Assembly: GCA_026387665.1 (NCBI GenBank)
Contig: JAPLLG010000012.1
Coordinates: 1 to 64,000 of the forward strand
Source of the DNA: Nitrospirota bacterium
GTDB lineage: Bacteria > Nitrospirota > Nitrospiria > Nitrospirales > Nitrospiraceae
Direction: 5' to 3'
DNA length: 64,000 nucleotides
Shown: one piece after another, positions 25,782 to 34,497 of the stretch
Numbering within the stretch: the first letter of the stretch is position 1
Layout: each line of letters begins with the position of its first letter
Position numbers and translations under genes: made by a program
Notes under the pieces: generated by a model
Database searches by the model: none
Told to the model about the DNA's origin: nothing
Seen by the model: the letters and a program-made list of their open reading frames with translations, nothing else

Positions 25782-27197
25782 ATGAGCCAAGTCAGAGTGA
25801 GATTTGCCCCCAGCCCCACAGGTTTTCTCCACATCGGTGGGGTTCGCACAGCTCTGTTCAATTGGCTCTTTGCTCGTCAGCAGAAGGGCGTGTTTGTCCT
25901 TCGCATCGAAGACACGGACCAGGACCGCTCGACCGATGAGTCGATCCAGGCCATCCTTGAGGGGCTGAAGTGGGTGGGGCTAGATTGGGACGAGGGGCCC
26001 TTCCGTCAGACCGAGCGTATCGACCTCTATCGCAGCTATGCGATGCAGCTGTTGGAGAAGGGCCAAGCCTATTGGTGTTCCTGCAAAGCGGAAGAACTCG
26101 AAGCCAGGCGGAAGGAAGCAGAGGCCAAGGGGCTGTCTCCGAAATACGATAGCCGTTGCCGTGATCGTGGCCTGGCCAATCCAGCCGGCGATGCGGCCCT
26201 GCGTTTCAAGGCTCCGTTAGAGGGTGAGACGGCGGTCGACGACCTGATCAAGGGCAAGATTGTCTTCGATAATAGTGTGCAGGACGATCTGATCATTCTC
26301 CGGTCGAACGGTTACCCGACATACAACTTTTCAGTGGTGGTCGATGATGCGCTGATGAACATTACTCATGTGGTGCGGGGCGACGATCACTTGACCAATA
26401 CGCCGCGGCAGATCCCAATCTTTCAAGCGCTCGGGTTTCCCGTTCCTCAGTTCGGGCATTTGCCGATGATTCTGGGTGCGGATAAATCCCGCCTGTCGAA
26501 GCGGCATGGAGCCACTTCGATTATGGCCTATAGAGACATGGGTTATCTGCCGGATGCCATGGTGAATTATCTCGTGCGGCTCGGGTGGTCGCATGGGGAC
26601 CAGGAGCTCTTCACTCGCCAGGAGCTGATCGAGAAGTTTTCCTGGAAGAATGTGCAGACCTCACCTGCCGTGTTCAATCCTGAGAAGCTGATCTGGGTGA
26701 ACGCGGAATATCTCAAGGTCAGCCAGCCGGCTTTGGTCGCTCAGGCTCTGGTGCCCCTCCTGGAGGCCGCGGGCCTGACAGGCGAAGTCCGGGCTGTTGC
26801 GCCCGATTGGCTCGCACAACTGGTCGTCCTCGTGAAAGAGCGGGCGAAGACGCTGGTGGAGATGGTCGAATGGGTAAGGCCCTATTTCGGGCAGGCCGTG
26901 ACCTTCGATGAGGACGCGGCGAAGAAGTTTCTGACGCCGGCTATCGCGCCGGTCCTTGGTAAATTGCTCGTTCGCTTCGAATCCTTCCCTGTCTTCTCCA
27001 AGCAGCAATGGGAAGAGGCCTTTAAGCAGCTGGTCGAGGCAGAAGGGATGAAGATGGGCCAGCTGGCTCAGCCGGTCCGTGTGGCCTTGACCGGCCGCAC
27101 AGCCAGTCCTGGCCTTTTTGAAGTGATGGAGGTCTTAGGGCGAGACAGGACCATTTTTCGCCTTCGCCAGGGGCTCGACCGGGCCTCGCAGGCCTGA
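25782..27197 (+). CDS. gltX: Glutamyl-tRNA synthetase
   Basis: A 471-aa class I aminoacyl-tRNA synthetase. HIGH motif in FAPSPTGFLHIGGVRTALFNWLFAR, KMSKS equivalent in DKSRLSKRHGA (~residue 240), and the GluRS-specific ARQQKGVFVLRIEDTDQDRS and GLDWDEGP. The C-terminal helical anticodon-binding domain spans ~330-470. Whether it is discriminating cannot be told by eye. A GlnRS gene is also present, so misacylation of tRNA-Gln may be unnecessary. Two tRNA-Gln genes follow directly. Confidence 0.97.
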   Translation: MSQVRVRFAPSPTGFLHIGGVRTALFNWLFARQQKGVFVLRIEDTDQDRSTDESIQAILEGLKWVGLDWDEGPFRQTERIDLYRSYAMQLLEKGQAYWCSCKAEELEARRKEAEAKGLSPKYDSRCRDRGLANPAGDAALRFKAPLEGETAVDDLIKGKIVFDNSVQDDLIILRSNGYPTYNFSVVVDDALMNITHVVRGDDHLTNTPRQIPIFQALGFPVPQFGHLPMILGADKSRLSKRHGATSIMAYRDMGYLPDAMVNYLVRLGWSHGDQELFTRQELIEKFSWKNVQTSPAVFNPEKLIWVNAEYLKVSQPALVAQALVPLLEAAGLTGEVRAVAPDWLAQLVVLVKERAKTLVEMVEWVRPYFGQAVTFDEDAAKKFLTPAIAPVLGKLLVRFESFPVFSKQQWEEAFKQLVEAEGMKMGQLAQPVRVALTGRTASPGLFEVMEVLGRDRTIFRLRQGLDRASQA

Positions 27198-27225
27198 GAA
27201 AGTTCCGTTCCGATCAGCATCGATC

Positions 27226-27255
27226 TTGACGAAGCCAAGAGCCTTATATTATTGT
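27226..27255 (+). promoter_or_regulatory. Candidate promoter of the tRNA-Gln pair
   Basis: TTGACG (27226-27231) and TATTGT (27250-27255) are separated by 18 nt, ending 10 nt before the first tRNA-Gln. An alternative -10 TATTAT at 27247 gives a short 15-nt spacer. Confidence 0.45.
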
Positions 27256-27265
27256 GGCTCTAGGT

Positions 27266-27339
27266 TGGGGGATCGTCTAGCGGTAGGACGTCAGTTTCTG
27301 GATCTGACTACCTAGGTTCGATTCCTAGTCCCCCAGCCA
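27266..27339 (+). tRNA. tRNA-Gln (CTG)
   Basis: TGGGGGA/TCCCCCA acceptor stem, T-arm CTAGGTTCGATTCCTAG, encoded CCA, and anticodon loop TTCTGGA giving CTG (reads CAG). One T-T mismatch closes the anticodon stem. Outside the anticodon arm it is nearly identical to the next tRNA, indicating a local duplication. Confidence 0.94.
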
Positions 27340-27393
27340 AATAATCTTTCCCGCCCCGTACTTTCAGATCCATGCCTCGATTCCGTACCGCGC

Positions 27394-27467
27394 TGGGGGA
27401 TCGTCTAGCGGTAGGACGCCGGCCTTTGGAGCCGGCTACCTAGGTTCGATTCCTAGTCCCCCAGCCA
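27394..27467 (+). tRNA. tRNA-Gln (TTG)
   Basis: Same acceptor, D and T arms as the preceding tRNA. Anticodon stem CCGGC/GCCGG and loop CTTTGGA give TTG (reads CAA and, by wobble, CAG). CCA is encoded. 54 bp separate the two genes. Confidence 0.95.
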
Positions 27468-27601
27468 TTTTCTTTGATCGCTTCTCTCATTCCCCCCACG
27501 CTATGGCAAGTCGTACTTCTTTCCGCGCGTAGCGGCAAGAGCTGCATGGAATCGCTATCGTTTTCGACGAATGCCAAGGAGGAAGGATGGAGAGGCGTGT
27601 C

Positions 27602-28066
27602 CTAGGAAGCTCTTCGAGCCAGTTCAGCTGAAAATATATTGCAGACGCGGTCGAACTCTTGTCGTACCACCGGGATGAGCGTCGACGCTTCTTCCAGGGA
27701 TTGAGAGGTTCTGAGCCCTTCAAGCTGATCGCACAGTTCGGAGAGCCGGACGGCACCTACTATGGCGCTGCAGGATTTTAACCCGTGGGCCGATTCTAAG
27801 AGGGCCTTGCTATCCCGGTTTGCGAGCGCTGCCAGCAGCGTATCGACCAATTTCCTCGAATCCTTAAGGTAGAGGTCTAGTATTTTTGCGAGAATATCGG
27901 GGCGTCCTGGTCTCTGGGCCTCCAAGATCGGTTGCCAGGCCTTAGGATTAACGGAAAGGGAGGGTGGCTGTTTGTTATCCTTGTGGTTGAGATGTTCGCC
28001 AGTCCCCTGTGGTTCGGTTGTGCCTGCCTTGAGCTGCAGTTTCAATGTTTCCCGCGATTGACGCAT
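27602..28066 (-). CDS. HPt domain protein
   Basis: A 154-aa protein. An N-terminal ~45 residues look disordered, then an HPt four-helix bundle has DSKALLESAHGLKSCSAIVGAVRLSELCDQLE with phospho-accepting His in SAHGLKSxxxxxG. ATG 28066 has AAGGA 9 nt upstream; a TTG at 28114 is less likely. No kinase or regulator is adjacent, so it is an orphan phosphotransfer protein, possibly a partner of hybrid kinases elsewhere. Confidence 0.85.
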   Translation of the reverse strand: MRQSRETLKLQLKAGTTEPQGTGEHLNHKDNKQPPSLSVNPKAWQPILEAQRPGRPDILAKILDLYLKDSRKLVDTLLAALANRDSKALLESAHGLKSCSAIVGAVRLSELCDQLEGLRTSQSLEEASTLIPVVRQEFDRVCNIFSAELARRAS

Positions 28067-28120
28067 GAGGGGGCTTCCTTCCACAGAAACAGGAACGTCG
28101 TCAGTTTGGCACAAGAGTTC

Positions 28121-29164
28121 CTACGTCATTGACCCGAGATCGATGACGAATCGAAACCGCACGTCGCCGCGGAGGACTCGTTCGTAGGCTTCGTTGACTT
28201 GTTGAATGGGAATCACTTCAACATCTGACTCGATCTGGTGCGTCGCGCAAAAGTCGAGCATCTCCTGCGTTTCACGGATGCCGCCGATGACGGAGCCAGC
28301 GATGCGGCGGCGATGCAGGATGAGGGGAAAGGGTTCCAGGAGTGTCGGTTTATCCGGCACACCGACGAGAATCATCGTGCCGTCGGTTTTCAATAAATTA
28401 AGATAGTCGTTGTAATTGTGCGGCGCGGAAACGGTATCGAGGATAAAGTCAAAGCGCCGCTGCAGTTTGGCAAAGGTCTCGGGCTGGGAGGTGAGGGCGA
28501 AGTCCGATGCGCCGAGCCGCTCTGCATCTTTCCGTTTCCGTTCGGAGGTGCTCAAGACGGTGACCTGGGCTCCGAGCGCCTTGCCAATCTTCACCGCCAT
28601 ATGGCCCAGTCCGCCCAATCCTACGACCGCCAGCTTGTGATACTTGCCGACGCCCCAATGGCGCAGCGGGGAGTAGGTCGTGATTCCCGCGCATAAGAGC
28701 GGGGCGGATCCGGCAGGCGACAGGGCTGAGGGAATCCGCAGCACGTACTGTTCGTCTACGACGATCTGAGTAGAGTAGCCGCCTTGCGTCGGTTGGCCGT
28801 CTTTATCGCGGCCGCTATAGGTGAGGAGCATGCCGGCTTCGCAATATTGCTCCTGGCCCTCGCGGCAGGCGGGACAGGTCCGGCAGGAATCCACGAAACA
28901 GCCGACGCCGGCTGTTTCGCCCACATGGAACCGTGTGACCGAGCTCCCGACCTGCGTGACCCTGCCGACAATTTCATGACCCGGCACCATGGGGAAAATC
29001 GAGCCGCCCCATTCGTCGCGGGCTTGATGAATATCAGAATGGCAGATGCCGCAATGGGTGATCGCGATGAGCACGTCATGGGAACCCACGTCCCGTCGTG
29101 TAAAGGAGAAGGGTTGCAGGGCAGCCTTGGCGGTCATTGCTGCATAGCCGTTGGTCGGCAGCAT
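28121..29164 (-). CDS. Zinc-dependent NAD(P) alcohol dehydrogenase (YahK/cinnamyl-ADH-like)
   Basis: A 347-aa medium-chain dehydrogenase reducing aldehydes or oxidising alcohols. Catalytic zinc ligands are Cys in CGICHSDIHQARDEWG and His in GHEIVG. Structural zinc is in CRTCPACREGQEQYC. Rossmann motif is GLGGLGHMAVKIGKALG. Typical family length. Start at 29164 has AGGAG 8 nt upstream. Substrate cannot be inferred. Confidence 0.9.
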   Translation of the reverse strand: MLPTNGYAAMTAKAALQPFSFTRRDVGSHDVLIAITHCGICHSDIHQARDEWGGSIFPMVPGHEIVGRVTQVGSSVTRFHVGETAGVGCFVDSCRTCPACREGQEQYCEAGMLLTYSGRDKDGQPTQGGYSTQIVVDEQYVLRIPSALSPAGSAPLLCAGITTYSPLRHWGVGKYHKLAVVGLGGLGHMAVKIGKALGAQVTVLSTSERKRKDAERLGASDFALTSQPETFAKLQRRFDFILDTVSAPHNYNDYLNLLKTDGTMILVGVPDKPTLLEPFPLILHRRRIAGSVIGGIRETQEMLDFCATHQIESDVEVIPIQQVNEAYERVLRGDVRFRFVIDLGSMT

Positions 29165-29256
29165 GGCTTGTGCTCCTAGTGAGGGGTCTAATCGGACCGT
29201 AACCATAGCAAGATGTCAGAGGCTTGCCAACCAGGAAACGCGCAAACGGGATTGCG

Positions 29257-29460
29257 TCACCCGGTGTCTCGATCGTCGCCGTCTTCCGATGAGTTGGAGA
29301 ACGAGGTGTCGAGGGTGAGAGGGGGGCCTGGTATGCGGTAGCGGTCCGTTGCCCAGGCGCCGAGGTCGGTCACTTGGCATCGTTTCGAGCAGAAGGGGCA
29401 CCAGGGATTGCCGTCCCACGTAGTGGGTTGGCGGCAGAGGGGGCAAGTCATATTCGGCAT
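29257..29460 (-). CDS. yacG: DNA gyrase inhibitor YacG (zinc protein)
   Basis: A 67-aa protein with the YacG zinc finger, CPLCRQP...NPWCPFCSKRCQVTDLGAWATDRYRIPG, the four cysteines and DLGxW being diagnostic. The family binds GyrB and blocks DNA binding in E. coli. The acidic C-terminal tail (SSEDGDDRDTG) is variable in the family. It lies 46 bp after glnS on the same strand. Confidence 0.92.
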   Translation of the reverse strand: MPNMTCPLCRQPTTWDGNPWCPFCSKRCQVTDLGAWATDRYRIPGPPLTLDTSFSNSSEDGDDRDTG

Positions 29461-29506
29461 TATACCATGCTGAATTCGAGAGTCGATGAGGCGACCACCC
29501 TGTCCC

Positions 29507-31201
29507 TTACTTGGAGGGTTGCGCCTTTTCGATTTTGGCCCAGGCGTCCTTGAGTGGCACGGTGCGGTTGAAGACCAGCGCCTCTGCTGTCGAATCTTGG
29601 TCGGTACAGAAGTAGCCCAGCCGTTCGAATTGGTACCGGGCGCCGGGTGCCGTTTGCTGCAAACTGGGCTCGACGAGGCAGCCTGTGATTCGTTCCAGCG
29701 ACGTGGGGTTGAGATAGGTCGTCCAATCCTGGTCCTGCGGCACCTTCGCCAGGTCGGTCGTCAGTAAAGGATTATAGAGACGGACTTCGGCTTTCACCGC
29801 ATGGTCTGCGGATACCCAATGGATCGTGGCTTTGACTTTGCGTTGCTCCTGGGATGCGCCGCTCATGGTCGTGGGGTCGTAGGTGCAATGGAGTGCCGTG
29901 ATTTCTCCGGTCTGCGAATCTTTCGTCACCCCGACGCATTTGATGATGTAGGCGTAGCGGAGCCGCACTTCACGTCCCGGGGCGAGGCGGAAGAATTGCT
30001 TGGGCGGATCTTCGCGGAAATCGTCCTGCTCGATATAGAGGACGCGGGAGAAGGGGACCTGTCTGCTCCCTGCCGCGGGATCTTCCGGGTTATTGATGGC
30101 GCCCAATTCCTCGGACTGGCCTTCGGGATAGTTGTCGAGGATGACCTTGAGCGGCCGCAGGACTGCCATAACGCGCGGCGCTCGCTTGTTCAGGTCCTCG
30201 CGAATGAAGTGTTCGAGCAGTTGCATCTCGACAGTGGCCTCGCGCTTGGCGACCCCGATATGTTCACAGAAGGCTCGAATCGCTTCCGGGGTATAGCCGC
30301 GGCGGCGCAGGCCCTTGATCGTCGGCAGGCGCGGATCGTCCCATCCGGTCACCAGTTTTTTGCTGACCAATTCCAGCAGCCTTCGCTTACTCATGACGGT
30401 ATAGGTCAGGTTCAAACGGGCAAATTCGATCTGTTGGGGCCGGTGCGGCGCGTCGGCCTGTTCGACCACCCAGTCATAGAGAGGCCGGTGATCTTCGAAT
30501 TCCAAGGTGCAGATCGAGTGCGTGATGCCCTCAAGCGCGTCCGAGAGGGGATGCGCATAGTCGTAGGACGGATAGAGGCACCAGGCGCTGCCGGTTCGAT
30601 AATGGGTCGCATGTTTGATGCGGTAGAGGACCGGGTCGCGCAGGTTGATATTGGGCGAGGCCATGTCGATCTTGGCTCGGAGGGTGTGGGTGCCGTCGGC
30701 GAATTCGCCGGCCCTCATGCGTCGGAAGAGGTCCAGGTTGTCGTCGATGGAGCGGCTGCGCGAGGGGCTGTTCTTCCCCCGCTCCGTGAGGGTGCCGCGG
30801 TAGGCCCGCATCTCGTCCGCCGTCAAGGTGTCGACATAGGCGAGACCCTTCCGGATCAGGTGCACCGCAAATTCGTGGAGCCGCTCGAAATAATCCGAGG
30901 CGAAAAACATCTTCCCCTGCCAGTCGAATCCCAGCCAGCGGACGTCCTCCTGAATGGCCTGGACATATTCAGGGTCTTCGGTGGTCGGGTTGGTATCGTC
31001 GAATCGCAGGTGGCAGATGCCGCCCGGAGTGCCGTTCGCCAGGCCGAAGTTTAGACAGATGGATTTCGCATGGCCGATATGGATATAGCCGTTAGGTTCG
31101 GGCGGGAAGCGTGTGACGACTCGGCCGCCATGTTTGCCGGCTGCGTGGTCGGCAGCCACGATCTCGCGAATGAAATTTGACGCACTGGACGGTTCAGACA
31201 T
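29507..31201 (-). CDS. glnS: Glutaminyl-tRNA synthetase
   Basis: A 564-aa class I synthetase charging tRNA-Gln. N-terminal SNFIREIV...[18 protein letters not shown] with HIGH equivalent, [11 protein letters not shown], and KMSKS equivalent [12 protein letters not shown]. The C-terminal two beta-barrel anticodon domain includes [25 protein letters not shown] 31201 matches the E. coli GlnS start pattern, so the longer form from 31219 is not used. GlnRS is a horizontally acquired eukaryotic-type enzyme in bacteria; here it coexists with gltX. Confidence 0.96.
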   Translation of the reverse strand: MSEPSSASNFIREIVAADHAAGKHGGRVVTRFPPEPNGYIHIGHAKSICLNFGLANGTPGGICHLRFDDTNPTTEDPEYVQAIQEDVRWLGFDWQGKMFFASDYFERLHEFAVHLIRKGLAYVDTLTADEMRAYRGTLTERGKNSPSRSRSIDDNLDLFRRMRAGEFADGTHTLRAKIDMASPNINLRDPVLYRIKHATHYRTGSAWCLYPSYDYAHPLSDALEGITHSICTLEFEDHRPLYDWVVEQADAPHRPQQIEFARLNLTYTVMSKRRLLELVSKKLVTGWDDPRLPTIKGLRRRGYTPEAIRAFCEHIGVAKREATVEMQLLEHFIREDLNKRAPRVMAVLRPLKVILDNYPEGQSEELGAINNPEDPAAGSRQVPFSRVLYIEQDDFREDPPKQFFRLAPGREVRLRYAYIIKCVGVTKDSQTGEITALHCTYDPTTMSGASQEQRKVKATIHWVSADHAVKAEVRLYNPLLTTDLAKVPQDQDWTTYLNPTSLERITGCLVEPSLQQTAPGARYQFERLGYFCTDQDSTAEALVFNRTVPLKDAWAKIEKAQPSK

Positions 31202-31367
31202 GTGCGGCTGTTCTACCATAAGAACGGCACAGGGGAGAAGGCCTTATCTCAGGCGGGCGGAGGCGGAGCGCTGGGCGGCAGGACGTCCGATATGCCGCTG
31301 TTGTACGAGAGTTCTGTCACTTGTCAAAAGGATGGATGGGTCAGCGGGAGATTTAAGGAGACGCTGA

Positions 31368-31904
31368 TTAGCCGATGGATGCGGCGTCGCCGCGGCTTTC
31401 CGTCACATCGCCAAAGAGGGTGAGGCCTGTGCCGATGCGGCAGTAGTGCGGGCTGATAGTGACCAGTTCGCCCTGGTGGGTATAGAAGTGTCCGACGGTG
31501 ATGCGGACTTTTCTTCTTTGTATGAGGCAGGCTTCGAACACCGTGTGGCCGCTTGCCCGGTCGGCCACGGTGACGGAAGGAGAGTCGTCCTGAGTCGCCT
31601 CGCGTCCGGTCTTGGCCTGGACGGTGAAGCGGCCCGCGCTGTGAGCGGAGAGCGCGTTCCGTCTGATGTGCCCGATGCGCGTGCCCTGGTCATCGTAAAA
31701 GTCCATGGTGAGGAGCAGCGCCAAGGGATCGGACTGCATCTCCAGCACCACCTGCTCCTTGCCTTGGAGCGTGAGGACGCCATTCGTATTTCGAAACACG
31801 TTCGAACCGACCTGCAATTCAAGGCCTTGCTCGGGTTTTTCGAGGTCGATCAGCTCCGGAGAGTCTGTGATGCCGGTGGTTTTTGTTTGGAGCGGATTGT
31901 TCAT
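31368..31904 (-). CDS. Hypothetical protein
   Basis: A 178-aa protein not matched to a family. It looks all-beta, with alternating strands such as GVLTLQGKEQVVLEMQ, LALLLTMDFYDDQGTRIGHIRRNA and VRITVGHFYTHQGELVTISPHYCRIG. It resembles small beta-barrel domains sometimes found in nuclease-associated or sensory proteins, but I do not assign it. Start 31904 is chosen by sequence character only; no ribosome-binding site is clear. It faces away from tRNA-Glu. Confidence 0.6.
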   Translation of the reverse strand: MNNPLQTKTTGITDSPELIDLEKPEQGLELQVGSNVFRNTNGVLTLQGKEQVVLEMQSDPLALLLTMDFYDDQGTRIGHIRRNALSAHSAGRFTVQAKTGREATQDDSPSVTVADRASGHTVFEACLIQRRKVRITVGHFYTHQGELVTISPHYCRIGTGLTLFGDVTESRGDAASIG

Positions 31905-32131
31905 GTTTTCGGATGGGTCTGCTGATGGGGAGCGGGGCGACCATCGAAGAATCCCCTCTCCCTGAGGCCCGTCACGCGTATTTTCTTCAAGGTAGGCTAT
32001 GCCACGGTCTCTGTCAAGTCGTGGGCCTGTCAGCGGTGTAGGGACCTGACCACCGTGCCGCCCCATCAGGAATTGAAAAGTGAAAAGCCCCTGTGCTACT
32101 GTGGCCATTCGATTCCACGTCATGGATGTCT

Positions 32132-32209
32132 GGTCCCATCGTCTAGCCTGGCCTAGGACGGAGCCCTCTCAAGGCTTAAACACGGGTTCAAATCCCGTTG
32201 GGACCACCA
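32132..32209 (+). tRNA. tRNA-Glu (CTC)
   Basis: Acceptor GGTCCCA/TGGGACC, T-arm ACGGGTTCAAATCCCGT, encoded CCA and anticodon loop CTCTCAA giving CTC (reads GAG). The D-arm contains AGCCTGGCCTAGGAC, a long D-loop. The 172 bp between it and the next gene show no further feature. Confidence 0.93.
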
Positions 32210-32381
32210 CACCATGCTTACCAAGCCCTTACCCCGTCTCTTCGCTGCAGGCATTTCTCGCCCGCTTTTCTCGTCACGTCTTGCGCGGCAACTTCGTTGA
32301 CGCCTCTATCGCCGGTTGTGTATGTTGTGCGGAAAGAATGTGCCGTGCTGCTCTTCACTTCTATGGCAGGTAGACTTTCCT

Positions 32382-33488
32382 ATGGGTGCACGTGAATTCC
32401 GCGATGGGGCGCAAGATGGGCTCGAGGCGCTCGAGCCTCTCGATCCGGACCAAATCGCATCGTTCGATGGCCTGCTGACTGCCATGCGAAAGACCGCCTT
32501 CGGAGGCCGCCGCTTAGGCGAAGCTTACGAAGTGCTCTGGGCGATGATCGAGGATCCCGATTGCTTCGTCGTGCTGACTCTGTCCGGGGCGATGACCATT
32601 GCCAAGATGGGCAAGATCATCAGCTCGATGATCGATCACGGGATGGTGCAAGCGGTCGTCTCGACTGGCGCCTTGATCGCTCATGGGCTGAGCGAGTCGG
32701 TCGGTAAGACCCATTATCGGCACCATCCGTCCATGTCCGATGAAGAGTTGTTCCAAAAGGGCTACAACCGGGTGTACGACACCTTGGAGATGGAATCCAA
32801 CCTGAACTACGTGGAGCAGGTGGTTTCTCAGACGATGAAACGGGTCAAGCCTGAACAGACTCTGTCCTCCGAGATCCTGACCCGTGAACTGGGTCAGACG
32901 CTTGCGGAAGAATATGACGGGGCTGGTATTCTCAAAAGCGCCTATCTGAAAAATGTCCCTGTTTTCATTCCGGCCTTTACCGATTCCGAGATGGGGTTGG
33001 ATGTCGGGACCTGGGCGATGGGGCGGGAGCTCGATCGGGCTCGTGCGCAGCTCCAAGGGGGCAGCGACCTTGATGTGTTGCGGGCGATTCATGGCGCCTA
33101 TCCCTCGTTCAATCCCTATCTCGATCTCAATAGTTATGCGAGCCACGTCGTGTCGGCTAAGAAGCTGGGGATCTTTACGATCGGCGGGGGCGTGCCGCGC
33201 AATTGGGCGCAGCAAGTCGGCCCCTACATCGAGATCAGCAATTCGCGGCTCGGCCTCAATGTGCAGCCGCCTCGGTTTCAGTACGGCGTGCGCATCTGTC
33301 CGGAACCGGATTATTGGGGCGGATTGAGCGGCTGTACCTACCAGGAAGGCATTTCGTGGGGAAAGTTTGTGCCGCCGGAAGAAGGCGGGCGTTTTGCGGA
33401 AGTCTTGAGCGATGCTACGGTTGTCTGGCCTCTTCTCATGGTCGGATTGCTGGAGCGCGCCAAAGCGAAGCGCGCGGCCCGCCCATGA
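32382..33488 (+). CDS. Deoxyhypusine synthase-like protein (putative aminobutyltransferase / homospermidine synthase-type)
   Basis: A 368-aa member of the DHS fold. NAD-binding region VLTLSGAMTIAKMGKIISSMIDHGMVQAVVSTGALIAHGL, THYRHHP, IPAFTDSEMGLDVG, and C-terminal GIFTIGGGVPRNWAQQ...YGVRICPEPDYWGGLSGCTYQEGISWGKF. Bacteria lack eIF5A, so such proteins are thought to transfer the aminobutyl group to polyamines or other acceptors. The residue aligned with the catalytic lysine of eukaryotic DHS (GGGxxK) appears to be Arg273. Arginine decarboxylase and agmatinase genes lie 3 kb downstream. ATG overlaps the next gene (ATGA). Confidence 0.85.
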   Translation: MGAREFRDGAQDGLEALEPLDPDQIASFDGLLTAMRKTAFGGRRLGEAYEVLWAMIEDPDCFVVLTLSGAMTIAKMGKIISSMIDHGMVQAVVSTGALIAHGLSESVGKTHYRHHPSMSDEELFQKGYNRVYDTLEMESNLNYVEQVVSQTMKRVKPEQTLSSEILTRELGQTLAEEYDGAGILKSAYLKNVPVFIPAFTDSEMGLDVGTWAMGRELDRARAQLQGGSDLDVLRAIHGAYPSFNPYLDLNSYASHVVSAKKLGIFTIGGGVPRNWAQQVGPYIEISNSRLGLNVQPPRFQYGVRICPEPDYWGGLSGCTYQEGISWGKFVPPEEGGRFAEVLSDATVVWPLLMVGLLERAKAKRAARP

Positions 33489-34189
33489 TGGCGGCGCGCC
33501 TGTTTCGCACAATGGCGGCGCTGGTGCTGGCCCTCGTGCCATTGACTCAGGCAAGCGCCGGGTCGATCATAGACGACGGCCGCATCAGAGGGCGGGTAGA
33601 TGCGCCGCTGACCCTGATCGAGTATTCCGATTTTACGTGCGGGTACTGCGTCAAGTTTTTCAAGGAAACCTTGCCCCGGTTGCAGGCCAAATATATCGAT
33701 ACGGGCAAAGTGCGGTTTGTGTATCGGGATTATCCAAGGGCGGATCAGGGAGTTGCCGTTGAAGCGGCAGTGGCGGCGCGTTGCGCCGGAGCGCAGGGCC
33801 GGTATTGGCCGATGCATGACCGGCTCTTCAGCGGCGGTGGCCGGTTGGATTCGGGATCGTTCAAGGGCTATGCGAAGATGATGGGCCTGGATCAGGCGGC
33901 CTTTGCCAAGTGTTTCGATGAGCGCCAACATCTGGAAGCCATTTTTCAGGATCGCCAAGAAGCGAACCGGTGGGGGTTTCATGGCACTCCCGGCTTTATT
34001 CTGATCCGGACGGTCGGGGGACCAACGGAAAAAGAGCCGGCCATCGCGATCCCCGGCGCATTTCCGTTCGAAGAATTTGCGGAAGAGATTGATCGCATGC
34101 TGGCCACGGCTCCGCGTTCCCAGGGAGCTCCCCTGGAGCCTTCCGGACCGACGGCGGTGGCACAGAATAGTCAGTCCATCATTCATTAA
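33485..34189 (+). CDS. DsbA-family thioredoxin-fold protein, exported
   Basis: A 234-aa precursor with signal peptide (AARLFRTMAALVLALVPLTQASAG). The mature protein opens with RVDAPLTLIEYSDFTCGYCVKFFKETLP, the CGYC active site of DsbA/DsbG-like oxidoreductases, then VRFVYRDYPRADQG and the cis-Pro loop GFHGTPGFILI. It should form or isomerise disulfides in the periplasm. ATGATG start: the first ATG overlaps the DHS-like stop, so the two are translationally coupled although their functions do not obviously match. Confidence 0.88.
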   Translation: MMAARLFRTMAALVLALVPLTQASAGSIIDDGRIRGRVDAPLTLIEYSDFTCGYCVKFFKETLPRLQAKYIDTGKVRFVYRDYPRADQGVAVEAAVAARCAGAQGRYWPMHDRLFSGGGRLDSGSFKGYAKMMGLDQAAFAKCFDERQHLEAIFQDRQEANRWGFHGTPGFILIRTVGGPTEKEPAIAIPGAFPFEEFAEEIDRMLATAPRSQGAPLEPSGPTAVAQNSQSIIH

Positions 34190-34200
34190 GGATCACCCCT

Positions 34201-34470
34201 ATGTCTGCCACACAATCGTTTTGGTCCGTTCCTCCGCGCGCAGGGGAGCCTGCCTACCGGGTTTGCATGTCCTGTCTGTCGGAAGTCTTCTATCTCAAGG
34301 TGCCCATGCCGGATTGTCCGACCTGCCACGGCGTCTCGACCTATGAGGCCTTCACGCTCGAAGCGATTCGTGACTGGGGCACAGAGGACCTGATTGCCAA
34401 GGCCGGTATCGCCCAGCAAGAGGCCAGCCTTGAGCCGGTCCCTGCAGCATCGGTCAAGTCCGTCGACTAA
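34201..34470 (+). CDS. Small zinc-ribbon-like hypothetical protein
   Basis: An 89-aa protein with two CxxC pairs, VCMSC and DCPTC, about 15 residues apart, forming a likely zinc ribbon near residues 22-42. The remainder is helical (TLEAIRDWGTEDLIAKAGI). No known family is recognised. It lies 11 bp after the DsbA-like gene and 27 bp before the aldehyde dehydrogenase, within one transcription unit. Confidence 0.65.
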   Translation: MSATQSFWSVPPRAGEPAYRVCMSCLSEVFYLKVPMPDCPTCHGVSTYEAFTLEAIRDWGTEDLIAKAGIAQQEASLEPVPAASVKSVD

Positions 34471-34497
34471 GGCTTCATTATCCGCGGGGCGTCTCTC

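Noticed and set aside
27266-27467. CRISPR-like direct repeats
   Set aside because: The repeats are two tRNA-Gln genes.
29801-31054. 417-codon plus-strand ORF opposite glnS
   Set aside because: It is entirely antisense to glnS; its composition fits a shadow frame of a GC-rich gene.
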